A stretch of 27,414 bases of DNA from a virus, in IMG/VR virus record IMGVR_UViG_3300022926_001291, positions 1 through 27,414 of that record; one strand, given 5' to 3'. The position numbers and the translations under genes are program-made. The notes below the pieces were generated by a model, which worked only from the letters and a program-made list of their open reading frames with translations, made no database searches and was not told the origin of the DNA. Shown piece by piece: positions 1-7,931 of this stretch (within the stretch, counting starts at the first letter, position 1; the number at the start of each line of letters is the position of its first letter).

Positions 1-445
1 ACGCAGTACCTTTAATCATTTCTGATTTAACTCTACGTCCTGTCAGTTGATCAAATAAGTTTGCTTTTTCTAATTGCTGTTCAATACCAAATGATTTACC
101 AACTCCTGGAGGGCCTGCTACGATCATAGCACGAATGTCTCCACTTAATACTGCTTTGGTCATGTCATCTAGGATTGAAAACCGTTCAGCAATACGTTCT
201 ATTACCTGTTCATCTGATTCTTTAGGCTGTGCTGATTCTAAATAATCTTGACCTTCTACTAGCTCATAATCAGTTGGACTAGTCACCGAAACTCGTATCT
301 TATCTTTGCCGAACATTCCGGTGCCGTCCACAGTGACAAAACCACCTTTTGAACCAAGTTGAAACTGTTTAATTAAAGGAAATACTTTATCTTGAATTAA
401 TTGATTGCGATATGTTCCGCTTTTGATTTTTACAAAACTTTCCAT
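1..445 (-). CDS. AAA-type ATPase, N-terminal part (cut by window edge)
   Basis: The reading frame is open for 148 codons from an ATG at 443-445 to the window's left edge, so the C-terminus is missing. Residues 109-118 form a textbook Walker A P-loop (AGPPGVGKS), which marks an AAA-family ATPase. Residues 1-105 carry no motif I recognise and may be a substrate- or partner-binding region. Walker B and the sensor residues would lie outside the window. The start is supported by a Shine-Dalgarno sequence (TTAGGAGA) just upstream and by a consensus promoter at 510-538, giving a leader of about 58 nt. T4-like marine phages carry several AAA proteins (helicase, clamp loader and others). Nothing visible here identifies it as gp44, gp41 or Dda, so the specific role is unknown. 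Confidence 0.75.
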   Translation of the reverse strand, partial: MESFVKIKSGTYRNQLIQDKVFPLIKQFQLGSKGGFVTVDGTGMFGKDKIRVSVTSPTDYELVEGQDYLESAQPKESDEQVIERIAERFSILDDMTKAVLSGDIRAMIVAGPPGVGKSFGIEQQLEKANLFDQLTGRRVKSEMIKGTA

Positions 446-509
446 TGATTGTCTCCTAAGTTTTTACCGTTTACTAAAAAGTGTTTACCCATCTTCTTAG
501 TATTTGTAT

Positions 510-538
510 ATTATACTATCTATTTTTACAAAAGTCAA
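510..538 (-). promoter_or_regulatory. sigma70-like promoter for the AAA ATPase gene
   Basis: On the minus strand, TTGACT (533-538) and TATAAT (510-515) are separated by exactly 17 bp. Five other promoters in this window have the same architecture, which argues for phage early promoters read by unmodified host RNA polymerase. Confidence 0.8.
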
Positions 539-546
539 CCATTTTA

Positions 547-882
547 TTATATCAAATCCTTTGCTTCAGTGCCACAAATTAATTCTTCTAGTCTAAGAAT
601 GTTATCAACATCAATGCCTAGATCACCAACATTGTGTTGTAACGCAAGATCGACTACCTGCTGTTGATTTAAACAGGCCGTAAAATAGTCTTTGTTGCTT
701 ATTGCCTCATTGGCTTTATTTTGTAAGACTAGCATTGTGTTTAGATAATCTTTAACATCAGCGTAATACTCATCTGGAGTTGGAACGTTACGCAGGGTAA
801 AAAATATTACTGCTATACCTAACACAGCAACAATTAAAACAATCTTGTCCATTGTGTTTGGACTTGGCATTTTTAGTTTCAC
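547..882 (-). CDS. small membrane-anchored protein, unknown
   Basis: This 111-residue protein has one hydrophobic segment at about residues 13-29 and a soluble, acidic, probably helical C-terminal part. It looks like a single-pass membrane protein, probably with the bulk of the chain on one face of the inner membrane. The chosen start is a GTG at 880-882, because AAGGGG lies about 8 nt upstream; the alternative ATG at 870 has no comparable ribosome site. A consensus promoter (919-947) precedes it by about 30 nt. I recognise no family. Its early-type promoter and small size fit an early host-takeover function, but that is inference. Confidence 0.7.
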   Translation of the reverse strand: MKLKMPSPNTMDKIVLIVAVLGIAVIFFTLRNVPTPDEYYADVKDYLNTMLVLQNKANEAISNKDYFTACLNQQQVVDLALQHNVGDLGIDVDNILRLEELICGTEAKDLI

Positions 883-918
883 TTAGATTCCCCTTATAAT
901 ATTTTATCTAATAATATT

Positions 919-947
919 ATTATAGGTTCTTTTGGATTATCTGTCAA
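919..947 (-). promoter_or_regulatory. perfect sigma70-like promoter
   Basis: On the minus strand, TTGACA (942-947), a 17-bp spacer and TATAAT (919-924) match the bacterial housekeeping consensus at every position. It drives the small membrane protein at 547-882. Confidence 0.85.
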
Positions 948-1019
948 CCAAAAATTTATTTAAGGAATGTGATTGGGAATGACCTTATGAGTAAGGAGAT
1001 TTTTGTAACAAGAAAAGAC

Positions 1020-1181
1020 CTAGTCGCAGTCTGACCAGGCTTCAATCATACGCTGAACACATGATTTTTCATTATCTATTGTGTTAGCACATACTTCTTT
1101 TTGTTCTGCTTCTTTTTGTGCTTTTGTTTCTTCAGCTAACTTTGCTAAAGTAACTAGGCCACTAGCATTATAGTTTGCCAT
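1020..1181 (-). CDS. 53-residue hypothetical protein
   Basis: A short frame runs from ATG (1179-1181) to TAG (1020-1022). It begins MANYNASGLV, continues into a Lys/Glu/Ala-rich stretch likely to be helical (about residues 13-30), and ends with a Cys-containing tail (Cys31, Cys41, Cys52). AAGGTGA sits 5-6 nt before the ATG, a good ribosome site. It lies between other small minus-strand genes with no competing frame. A late-type box at 1233-1240 is about 50 nt upstream. I recognise no family. Confidence 0.6.
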   Translation of the reverse strand: MANYNASGLVTLAKLAEETKAQKEAEQKEVCANTIDNEKSCVQRMIEAWSDCD

Positions 1182-1225
1182 TGTATTCACCTTTTGGGTT
1201 AAAAATAATTGTTTGCCTTGTGAGC

Positions 1226-1405
1226 TTATTGATATTTATCTTTTTGTGTTTCCTCTTTATATTTTGTTTTTAAAAACCATTTCCATTTATTAAAATAATC
1301 CTGTGGATTGCCTGTTACCTGTCTATGTTCCCATTGTTCAACTTCATCTTTATACTCAAACCACTTTTCATAAACATAATGTCTAAACTCTGAGTTCTTT
1401 GGCAT
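1226..1405 (-). CDS. 59-residue hypothetical protein, aromatic and charged
   Basis: The frame runs from ATG (1403-1405) to TAA (1226-1228). The product is rich in Trp, Tyr, Lys and Glu (for example FEYKDEVEQWEH near the middle) and has no membrane segment. GAAAGGAA about 5 nt upstream of the ATG is a plausible ribosome site. The gene starts 11 nt after the stop of its neighbour (1417-1710), so the two are probably co-transcribed. No family recognised. Short soluble proteins like this are common in the early regions of T4-like phages. Confidence 0.6.
   Translation of the reverse strand: MPKNSEFRHYVYEKWFEYKDEVEQWEHRQVTGNPQDYFNKWKWFLKTKYKEETQKDKYQ
1233..1240 (-). promoter_or_regulatory. candidate T4-type late promoter box
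   Basis: GATAAATA on the minus strand differs at one position from the T4 late consensus TATAAATA. It lies about 50 nt upstream of the 53-residue gene at 1020-1181. It also falls inside the last codons of the preceding gene and the sequence is AT-rich, so a chance match is possible. Confidence 0.3.
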
Positions 1406-1416
1406 TTAAATTCCTT

Positions 1417-1710
1417 TCAATTATTTTGTTGGTCTGTATTATCTTCTTCTTTACCATGTTGCTCTAACTTATCTGTCGGTAGATATCTACGCACACCTTC
1501 TTCATCAGGTGCTGGTTCTATACTACTTTCCCAACCTCTCAGTCCTTGGAACTCTTGACTGCCGTCATGTTGTTTTGGATTTACTTCTGGTTTAAGGCCT
1601 AGAGGATTTAACCAATGCTGATACCAATTATAATAATAAATTGGCAAGAGAACTATTAATAGTATATAAATGACCTTTTTGATTTGGTAGTAAGTTTTAT
1701 CTAAAAGCAT
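1417..1710 (-). CDS. small single-pass membrane protein, unknown
   Basis: This 97-residue protein has a short basic N-terminus, one strongly hydrophobic segment at about residues 11-27, and a polar, charged tail rich in Asp, Glu and Gln. The predicted topology is one membrane anchor with a roughly 65-residue soluble tail. The start at 1708-1710 is the only Met before the membrane segment, but no Shine-Dalgarno sequence precedes it. The promoter at 1717-1745 places the expected transcription start almost on the AUG, so the message may be leaderless. It sits directly downstream of the cell-wall hydrolase; a role in lysis or envelope function is possible but unsupported. Confidence 0.65.
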   Translation of the reverse strand: MLLDKTYYQIKKVIYILLIVLLPIYYYNWYQHWLNPLGLKPEVNPKQHDGSQEFQGLRGWESSIEPAPDEEGVRRYLPTDKLEQHGKEEDNTDQQNN

Positions 1711-1716
1711 ATTATG

Positions 1717-1745
1717 ATTATACCATCATAATATAAAAAAGTCAA
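1717..1745 (-). promoter_or_regulatory. sigma70-like promoter, possibly giving a leaderless mRNA
   Basis: TTGACT (1740-1745), a 17-bp spacer and TATAAT (1717-1722) lie on the minus strand. The -35 box abuts the stop codon of the hydrolase gene. The -10 box ends 6 nt before the ATG at 1710, so initiation is expected at or within a few bases of the start codon. Confidence 0.8.
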
Positions 1746-2312
1746 CTAATTAGGAAGTCGATAAAAAATATGGTAATCTATTTTGGCTACAAGTTCTTTA
1801 GATTTACGCCAACGTGGTTTAACGTAGGTGGCATGAAACCAATAGGTATCATGAGTAACAACGGTTAACTTATGATAATCTCTTATGGCTTGCCATGCTA
1901 TAAGAAATACTGGATTTGATTCTGATATTTTTAATTTTGGATTAGTGTTATACTCACAGCGCCACGAAAATTGACAAACTTCTTTGTTTCTAACCATGTA
2001 TCTTTCGTTGACTACTCCACATATGGTATTTGGAAACATGTTGCTTTCTACTCTGTTTAAGGTAACCTGTGCTACTGCTAGTTGCCCCTCAGGACTTTCT
2101 CCTCTGGCTTCATAATAGATATTACGAGCAAGGCAATCAATTTCTTTAAAGAGTCTTTGTTGTCTGGCCATCTCTTCAGTTGCTTGGATATGAGCCAGTC
2201 TGGTGTGTACTGTAATTTCAGGGTTACCGCCTAACACATTGTGTTCTATTGACGCTGTAGCAGTAATAACCAACAATACTACAAGAGATATAAACTTAGC
2301 AAATACTGTCAA
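1746..2312 (-). CDS. cell-wall hydrolase, SleB/Hydrolase_2 type
   Basis: This 188-residue protein matches the SleB-like cell-wall hydrolase family, which cleaves peptidoglycan glycan strands. Residues 60-90 carry the hallmark region, including YYEARGE (66-72, with the presumed catalytic Glu68) and a following AVAQVTLNRV. A further conserved-looking FSWRCE lies at 115-120. Residues 1-22 form a hydrophobic signal or anchor segment, so the enzyme probably acts in the periplasm. The start is TTG (2310-2312), chosen because AAGGAG lies 6 nt upstream; no in-frame ATG fits. It may act as a lysin or help envelope entry or exit. A holin is not evident next to it, although the small membrane protein downstream is a candidate partner. 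Confidence 0.85.
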   Translation of the reverse strand: MTVFAKFISLVVLLVITATASIEHNVLGGNPEITVHTRLAHIQATEEMARQQRLFKEIDCLARNIYYEARGESPEGQLAVAQVTLNRVESNMFPNTICGVVNERYMVRNKEVCQFSWRCEYNTNPKLKISESNPVFLIAWQAIRDYHKLTVVTHDTYWFHATYVKPRWRKSKELVAKIDYHIFYRLPN

Positions 2313-2338
2313 GATTTGCTCCTTTTTTATTCTGTTTT

Positions 2339-2363
2339 ATTATATATTGCCATATCTATGGCA
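2339..2363 (-). promoter_or_regulatory. inverted repeat next to an isolated TATAAT box
   Basis: A near-continuous palindrome (TGCCATATCTATGGCA, 2348-2363) sits immediately upstream, on the minus strand, of TATAAT (2339-2344). No TTGACA-like -35 is present at the usual distance; the palindrome occupies the spacer. It could be an operator or activator site for the hydrolase gene, which starts 27 nt further on. The function is inferred from position only. Confidence 0.35.
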
Positions 2364-2377
2364 GTTTTAGTAGCACT

Positions 2378-3214
2378 TTATTCTAAGTGCAGTGCTGTGG
2401 GATAGATTTCTAAAAATGCTTTTCGATTAGTGTCCCATACATTATATAACGTATCATCCTCGTCATCTGAATCATTGATAGCAACTTTAAGTTCACTTAG
2501 TGTAGTAAGTTCTTTAAAAAAAGTATGATACTTGTGAGGCACTGTTTCATTGGTATGTGTCCACCCTATACTTTCTAATTCCATCATATCAATATAACTA
2601 GGAATTAATCTTTCTATTAAGAATGTAAAGTTAGGTAACGTTTTATCATAGGCATAGTTACTGCGACCAGCACCAAATACTTCTTCGTTAAACACCGGAT
2701 CCTTGTCTGCTTCTGTAAAAAGTTGACGACTAAAATCCATAAATCCTGTCCAGAACTTTGAATTACCTACCACATAGTTAGCAAAGACATTTTTACGTTT
2801 GTCTATAATGTAATCACGCACATTGTAGTCATAGCCCAACTTGCGTAAAAATTTATTACCTATATCAGATATATTAGGATGATATATATCACCTTGTTGC
2901 CAACTGTTGGCAAATACTGCTTCATTGACAATACAAGGATTAAACAGATAGACGTCATACCCAGGATTGCTTTCAATAAAATCCAAGGCTTGAGATCCTT
3001 CTAATCCTGTCTTTTGTTTGAACTTCCAACTAACAAATCCCCAATAGTCTAGATTCTTTTCTAAAATAGTTTCATGTTCCTGATCCCAGTTATACCACTC
3101 ACGCAGTTCTGGTCTAGGATTTGCTGTGTTGTCCAAAGGTGTAAACGCTGGATCTAAATGTTCTTTAAGTTCTTCTTTAAAGTATATTTGATAAATCTCT
3201 ATGTTTGTTGACAT
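2378..3214 (-). CDS. hypothetical protein of a surface-sugar cluster, possibly glycosyltransferase-related
   Basis: This 278-residue soluble protein is rich in aromatic residues, with stretches such as YWGFVSWKFKQKTG (about 57-70) and YDVYLFNP (about 86-93). The VYLFNP segment resembles the end of a Rossmann strand in glycan enzymes, but I see no DxD or nucleotide motif that would prove transferase activity. Its N-terminus overlaps the end of the upstream glycosyltransferase gene by 38 nt, which implies tight co-expression and a shared pathway. The ATG at 3212-3214 is used. It may be a glycosyltransferase of an uncatalogued type or an accessory subunit. Confidence 0.6.
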   Translation of the reverse strand: MSTNIEIYQIYFKEELKEHLDPAFTPLDNTANPRPELREWYNWDQEHETILEKNLDYWGFVSWKFKQKTGLEGSQALDFIESNPGYDVYLFNPCIVNEAVFANSWQQGDIYHPNISDIGNKFLRKLGYDYNVRDYIIDKRKNVFANYVVGNSKFWTGFMDFSRQLFTEADKDPVFNEEVFGAGRSNYAYDKTLPNFTFLIERLIPSYIDMMELESIGWTHTNETVPHKYHTFFKELTTLSELKVAINDSDDEDDTLYNVWDTNRKAFLEIYPTALHLE

Positions 3215-3965
3215 AATATTCTAAGTCCTTGGTTAAATCTCTTGCTCGAGGAATCCATTCTTTTTCTAATCTATAAGTTAATGTTTCTTTGTTTGTTATA
3301 TGATGAAATCCAAAATTACGCTGTCTATCTACCAATGGTATTTGGGTTTGAATCTGTAGTTTACGATCTAACTGTCCTTGGTCAAATGGCGCCCAACCCC
3401 AATATAGTGTTACTAATTTATCAGTATTGTATCCATTGAAATGTCTCCCTGGTGCCATACACTCTCTTGTTGAATGTATCGGATATTCATAAGGAGTGTT
3501 ATGTATGCTACGAGCTCTTCGTTCCAAAAATTGTTGATCCCCATCTTTAAAACTAAACCCATGATGATACTGTTCATACAAAGGAAAGTCAGGATTGGCT
3601 ACCTGTGAACTATAGTTCACGTCTATCATAAATATGCTAGGTACCAACCACTGTTTAGGATTAGTGTCATCATCTAATATTGAATAGTCACCTATCAGTT
3701 GTTCTGTAACATTCAAACATATACGCCAACCTTCGATTGATTTTTCTATGTCCGACACTTCTGTGTCTATATTGTCTGCTTGAAAGTCTGGGTTACGACT
3801 AGTAACTATGTCCCAGGTAGGACATATTTCTCGGATGATGTCTACAGAATGGTCAGTGGAGTGATAGTCAATCATTATACCATGATCAAAGATATCCTTG
3901 TGATGATTTAAGAACCAAGGTAGCATCCATTGTTCATTGTAAAAATGACAGAGTAAAGTTTTCAT
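3177..3965 (-). CDS. glycosyltransferase, GT92/GT2-like
   Basis: This 262-residue protein opens with the pattern typical of GT92/GT2-like transferases: a first beta strand, then HFYNEQWMLPWFLNHH (7-22), then a DYHSTDHSVDI segment (33-43) that corresponds to the DxxSxD nucleotide-sugar-binding turn. These enzymes move a sugar from an NDP-sugar to an acceptor in the cytoplasm or at the inner membrane face. A likely catalytic region is the DVNYSS segment (about 114-119) and the aromatic HHGFSF segment. The start codon overlaps the upstream methyltransferase stop (TAATG arrangement). The context of methyltransferase, epimerase and dehydratase suggests transfer of a modified deoxy sugar; donor and acceptor are unknown. 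Confidence 0.75.
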   Translation of the reverse strand: MKTLLCHFYNEQWMLPWFLNHHKDIFDHGIMIDYHSTDHSVDIIREICPTWDIVTSRNPDFQADNIDTEVSDIEKSIEGWRICLNVTEQLIGDYSILDDDTNPKQWLVPSIFMIDVNYSSQVANPDFPLYEQYHHGFSFKDGDQQFLERRARSIHNTPYEYPIHSTRECMAPGRHFNGYNTDKLVTLYWGWAPFDQGQLDRKLQIQTQIPLVDRQRNFGFHHITNKETLTYRLEKEWIPRARDLTKDLEYYVNKHRDLSNIL

Positions 3966-5176
3966 TAGTCTACGGTAACTTTAGGAAAGTATCTTAAGAA
4001 CTTGTCGTTTGGATTGTCACGTTTGGCTTTGATCTTACTTGTGATCTCATCAAAGAAGTTCCATGCTAGAGGTATGAATATCATTGACTCATCCTCATAC
4101 TTGTCAAGTTCACTAATTGGAACTACAGGTATGTGACTGCCTGGACAATACTTGCCCTGTTTAAGTGGATTGTCATCTATAACAAAATCAAAGTACAAGT
4201 TGCCTGCGTTGATCAGTGTCATGCCCTTGGCGGCCGCACCATAACCAACTATACGATAGTTAACACGATATTCTTTAATTGCTTCTTGTAATTGTTCTAG
4301 TACTCCATAACACTTCTGAGCATACACGTCATATGTTTGTAAATCCTGTAGTCCATGGCCTTGTTCTAGTCTAAGTACATCTTTAACGTTGCCTGGGGCT
4401 GGACGTTTCTTAAACACAAACACATAACTGGTACCGTGTATAGGAGTTTTCTCAACGTTGATTAAGTGTAGCCCAGCACGTTTAGCCAGTTCGTTCATTG
4501 AATTAGCATTGAAGAAACTGAGGTGCTCATGATAGATAGTGTCAAACTCATTGTTCATAACCATGTTGGCTTGGCTAGTTTGTACAAATAGTACTGAATC
4601 TTCGTGCATGATATCTCTACACTGCTGTAAGAACTTAACAGGATAACTGTTGTGAGCAAACACATTCTGTGCGTTGATGACATCTATATTCTTTGCTTTA
4701 AGACTGTCTACATATTCGTCTGTAAAGTAATCACAGATAACTTCATGATTCTTAGAACTTAATTCATACAAGTTTTCAGCAGGGTCAACTCCGTAGGTAG
4801 TAAAGCCTCTGTCTTTGAATGAGTCTAACTGTGTGCCATCATTACAGGCAATGTCTAACACTGTGTTGGGCTTGTTGACAAAGAACTGTTGAGTATAATC
4901 TACAAACCAATCAAAGTATTCCTTTAATGTTTTACTAGTGCCACTGACATATAGATAGTGTTTGAACAGCAAGTCTGGGTTAACAGCATGACTCAACTGT
5001 AAGTGTGTACAATCTTCACATAGGTTTAATCGCAATGGAAATGTTAATTCTGGATCGTCAGGATCATCAATGAATGAATTTGCCATTGGTTGTTCATTAA
5101 AGTCAAGTGTCAATTTTAATTTGTCACTACCACAACACAAGCATTCTGTTAAATGTTTAGCGTTATCAAATTCCAT
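3965..5176 (-). CDS. NDP-sugar C-methyltransferase (class I SAM-dependent)
   Basis: This 403-residue protein has the full three-part layout of the sugar C-methyltransferase family (TcaB9/TylCIII type). The N-terminal zinc-binding module has Cys12, Cys15, Cys53 and Cys56. The SAM-binding Rossmann domain has DIACNDGTQL (108-117) and a GVDPAENL turn (129-136). The signature YHEHLSFF lies at 215-222, and a C-terminal domain has GYGAAAKG (311-318) and a DDNP segment. The family transfers a methyl group from S-adenosylmethionine to a carbon of a 4-keto sugar nucleotide. The substrate would fit the 4-keto product of the RmlB-like dehydratase at 6872-7903. It overlaps its upstream neighbour by 11 nt. 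Confidence 0.87.
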   Translation of the reverse strand: MEFDNAKHLTECLCCGSDKLKLTLDFNEQPMANSFIDDPDDPELTFPLRLNLCEDCTHLQLSHAVNPDLLFKHYLYVSGTSKTLKEYFDWFVDYTQQFFVNKPNTVLDIACNDGTQLDSFKDRGFTTYGVDPAENLYELSSKNHEVICDYFTDEYVDSLKAKNIDVINAQNVFAHNSYPVKFLQQCRDIMHEDSVLFVQTSQANMVMNNEFDTIYHEHLSFFNANSMNELAKRAGLHLINVEKTPIHGTSYVFVFKKRPAPGNVKDVLRLEQGHGLQDLQTYDVYAQKCYGVLEQLQEAIKEYRVNYRIVGYGAAAKGMTLINAGNLYFDFVIDDNPLKQGKYCPGSHIPVVPISELDKYEDESMIFIPLAWNFFDEITSKIKAKRDNPNDKFLRYFPKVTVD

Positions 5177-6104
5177 AGTTTGGTTCCCAATTATAAATCA
5201 TATAGTTATTTCTATGATGAATTGTAGATTCTTTATATCTTTCATTTAACGAGTCAATTATTGATTCAACCGTTTCATTAAATTTAAATTCATATACCTG
5301 TTCAAATTTTGTAGTATCAAGTGAAAAGTCATATGCTTTTCCTTTGTTGCCATGATCTTCTACTTTTACATTAAGTTTTTTAGCAACCTTAACAGCAATA
5401 TTTTCAACAGTATCATTGAAACTTGCAAGATTATAAATACCGAGACTTGGTTTACTAATACAAGTATCAATAGCTCTACATAGATCCTCTATTCCTAGTA
5501 TTGCTCTACTGATATGTTTATTGAATACCTGAATACTTTCGCCACGTTGTACTGTTTCGTACATAGCATTAATCATAACATCACATCTTAAATTTGGTGA
5601 CCAACCGTTGACTGTACCAAATCTTAATCCAATAACTCTTCTACCTTGTATATTTGCCAAGGTAGCCTGTTGGTCTAAGGCATACTTAGTAACATCATAA
5701 TTGTTTATAGGAAGAAAGTTAAGACTTTCTTCAATATGTTTTTCTCCCGGTACACTGTTTCCATATACACTGGCACTACTAGCATAGATAATCAACTGTC
5801 TACGTGATGTCTTTTTTAACAATTCTACAAAGTTTGAAACATTGTTTAACCATGGACTAGTTATAGGCCCTTCACATGATTTAACTGAACTATGTCCTGC
5901 TAATACCACTATCACATCATATTTTTCTAATTCTTTAGCGGTATACTTTTGATAATCTCTTCTGTCGATATTCGCATCATGTTGGTACCAACACATATCA
6001 TTGATATCTACTTCGTATTTTTCTGACTGTGCAGAAAGAACTTGAGATAATCTACTACCAACATACCCCAACCCACCTAATATTAATACAGATTGTTTAT
6101 CCAT
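5166..6104 (-). CDS. NAD-dependent sugar epimerase/dehydratase (extended SDR)
   Basis: This 312-residue protein has the extended short-chain dehydrogenase signature: a GGLGYVG dinucleotide-binding loop at 10-16, an LAGHSSV segment (68-74), the catalytic Ser in SSASVYG (109-115), and the YxxxK pair Tyr136/Lys140. Such enzymes epimerise, reduce or dehydrate NDP-sugars with bound NAD(P). The length and motif spacing are normal, so it should be active. It lies between the dehydratase and the C-methyltransferase genes and probably acts on the same sugar nucleotide; whether as 3,5-epimerase, 4-reductase or 4-epimerase cannot be read from the sequence. The ATG is fused to the upstream stop (TAATG). 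Confidence 0.85.
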   Translation of the reverse strand: MDKQSVLILGGLGYVGSRLSQVLSAQSEKYEVDINDMCWYQHDANIDRRDYQKYTAKELEKYDVIVVLAGHSSVKSCEGPITSPWLNNVSNFVELLKKTSRRQLIIYASSASVYGNSVPGEKHIEESLNFLPINNYDVTKYALDQQATLANIQGRRVIGLRFGTVNGWSPNLRCDVMINAMYETVQRGESIQVFNKHISRAILGIEDLCRAIDTCISKPSLGIYNLASFNDTVENIAVKVAKKLNVKVEDHGNKGKAYDFSLDTTKFEQVYEFKFNETVESIIDSLNERYKESTIHHRNNYMIYNWEPNYGI

Positions 6105-6862
6105 TAATCAATAATCATCATTCCGTTGGGGGCAATATTCCCAACTAGGCCTACTGTTTCCAGTTCAACTAATTTATCTTTAGGAACAAATCTACTCATT
6201 GAATGTTCAATATCAATATATTGATTGTTGTTAAAAACAGACATCATGTTATTACTAATATTTTTGTACAACTCAATTGTTTCATCTAATAGTCCTGGTG
6301 TAAATGACCAAAGCCTAGTTTGTAACAGCGTTTGCGTCCTAGTTACCACAGGATCAATCCAGGCAGGTTGTGCTTTTTTAAAAACATACTTGTCCTTGGT
6401 ATTTTTATTACTAAAATTATCAAAATTAAACTGTTCTGTTACTTTGTATCGTCCACTAAGTTTAAATATGCGATCACTATTTTTAATTTCGTTAATCAGT
6501 TCATCATCTGTTTTAAAATGGTTTAATGTTTTTAAAAGACCAAATGTTTCCATTGCGTTTTTTCCAATGTCATAATTACTAACATTCTGATGAAAAAACT
6601 GCATATCAGGATCTTCTGAATTATCAATATAATAATCAACAAACTCTATTAACTCATTTAATTCTTTACTGTCATCATTTTGAATTTCATCCTTGCTGTT
6701 ATCTATTAAAACTGTAACAGCATTGGGTATAAACTCTTTAGCACTTTTTGCCGTTTCGAGTGTTTGTTCTATTCTTTGCTGAGTATTATAGATACCGTAA
6801 TTGGTATATATTGCTGATGTTATTAGTACTATATTTTTACTTTTTTTACTTTTTTTACTCAT
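6104..6862 (-). CDS. hypothetical protein, possibly WavE-like glycosyltransferase
   Basis: This 252-residue protein has a basic, repetitive start (MSKKSKKSKN) encoded by three copies of a 9-bp unit. A beta-strand IVLITSAIY (11-19) follows, then a FKLSGRYK segment (about 153-160). A KxSGRY pattern of this sort occurs in WavE-type lipopolysaccharide proteins and related glycosyltransferases, so a glycan role is plausible, and its neighbours support that. I see no membrane segment or signal peptide. It lies 9 nt downstream of the dehydratase gene and ends fused to the epimerase start. The assignment rests on one short motif and on context. Confidence 0.5.
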   Translation of the reverse strand: MSKKSKKSKNIVLITSAIYTNYGIYNTQQRIEQTLETAKSAKEFIPNAVTVLIDNSKDEIQNDDSKELNELIEFVDYYIDNSEDPDMQFFHQNVSNYDIGKNAMETFGLLKTLNHFKTDDELINEIKNSDRIFKLSGRYKVTEQFNFDNFSNKNTKDKYVFKKAQPAWIDPVVTRTQTLLQTRLWSFTPGLLDETIELYKNISNNMMSVFNNNQYIDIEHSMSRFVPKDKLVELETVGLVGNIAPNGMMIID

Positions 6863-6871
6863 TATTATCCT

Positions 6872-7903
6872 TTACTTACAACGTAACCATCTTTCGTTTG
6901 CTAGTGTCCATTCAACAACCTGACCAATACGTTCAGTGAGTGCTACCTTTGGTTCCCATCCTAACTGTTTCATATATTCACCACTTAACGCATAACGTAA
7001 ATCATGTCCTGGACGTGCTGAGTGGAAGTCAACCATTTCATACTTTAATTCTTTGCCCTGTGCGTCAGCAATAATTTGAGCCAATTGTAGATTATTAATT
7101 TCTTCAGCACCTACTAGATTAAACTTAGGGCATTTAGCATCACCATAGTCTGGTTCAAGTTTACTAGCATCAATATCTAACAAGAAATGTAGAGCTTCTG
7201 CGACGTCAGCGGCATGAATATAAAAACGACTTCCTGGAATAGTTTTTGTGCTATCACTGTGGATAGTAATTGAATCACCGTCATTTACTTTACGAATACA
7301 CATTGGTATATATTTTTCTGGGTGCTGTCTTTGCCCAAACACGTTCATAGTGTGTGTAACAAAAATTGGCATCTTATAGGTATTTTCCCAAGCAACTGCT
7401 AGTTCTTCGCCACCTGCTTTAGTTGCTGAATATGGATTTGATGAATTGTAACGATCACGTTCACTATAATTAACACCTGAGGGTGCTGGCCCAAACACTT
7501 CATCTGTTGAAAAGTAAACAAAGCGTTCTAGGTTATCTATTTTACGAGCATATTCAAGTATATTTGCTGTACCTACTACATTGTCTTGTACAAACTCTAA
7601 TGGGTGTGTGATAGAACGATCTACATGACTACCTGCGGCCAAGTGTAAGACAATATCAATTGGTCCAATATCGTTAGCTACCAGTGGATTAATTTCTGCT
7701 CGTAAATCATGAAATACTACTCTGACTCGTTTTTTAATTTCAGGCGTAAACTCCTCCATCATGTCGTAGACACGATTAAGATTACCAGAAAAGTCTAGTC
7801 TATCTAAACTAACAATATTCCAGTCTGTATTCTCTAAAATATGATGTATGACATGATGACCAACAAATCCTGCGCCGCCTGTTACTAAGACGTTTTTTGA
7901 CAT
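6872..7903 (-). CDS. NDP-glucose 4,6-dehydratase, RmlB-like
   Basis: This 343-residue extended SDR has GGAGFVG at 9-15, HLAAGSHVDRS (87-97), the catalytic triplet Thr133-Asp134-Glu135 within STDEVFG, and Tyr158/Lys162 (YSATK). The TDE triplet separates 4,6-dehydratases from ordinary epimerases. The reaction converts NDP-glucose to the 4-keto-6-deoxy sugar, the usual entry to deoxy-sugar pathways. The length matches RmlB. Its product would feed the methyltransferase and epimerase encoded next. GGAG lies about 8 nt upstream of the ATG, and a late-like box (7932-7939) lies 28 nt upstream. dTDP-glucose is the commonest substrate in the family, but CDP or GDP sugars cannot be excluded. Confidence 0.87.
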   Translation of the reverse strand: MSKNVLVTGGAGFVGHHVIHHILENTDWNIVSLDRLDFSGNLNRVYDMMEEFTPEIKKRVRVVFHDLRAEINPLVANDIGPIDIVLHLAAGSHVDRSITHPLEFVQDNVVGTANILEYARKIDNLERFVYFSTDEVFGPAPSGVNYSERDRYNSSNPYSATKAGGEELAVAWENTYKMPIFVTHTMNVFGQRQHPEKYIPMCIRKVNDGDSITIHSDSTKTIPGSRFYIHAADVAEALHFLLDIDASKLEPDYGDAKCPKFNLVGAEEINNLQLAQIIADAQGKELKYEMVDFHSARPGHDLRYALSGEYMKQLGWEPKVALTERIGQVVEWTLANERWLRCK

Positions 7904-7931
7904 TGATACTACTCCACTTTAGTTGACTAGG

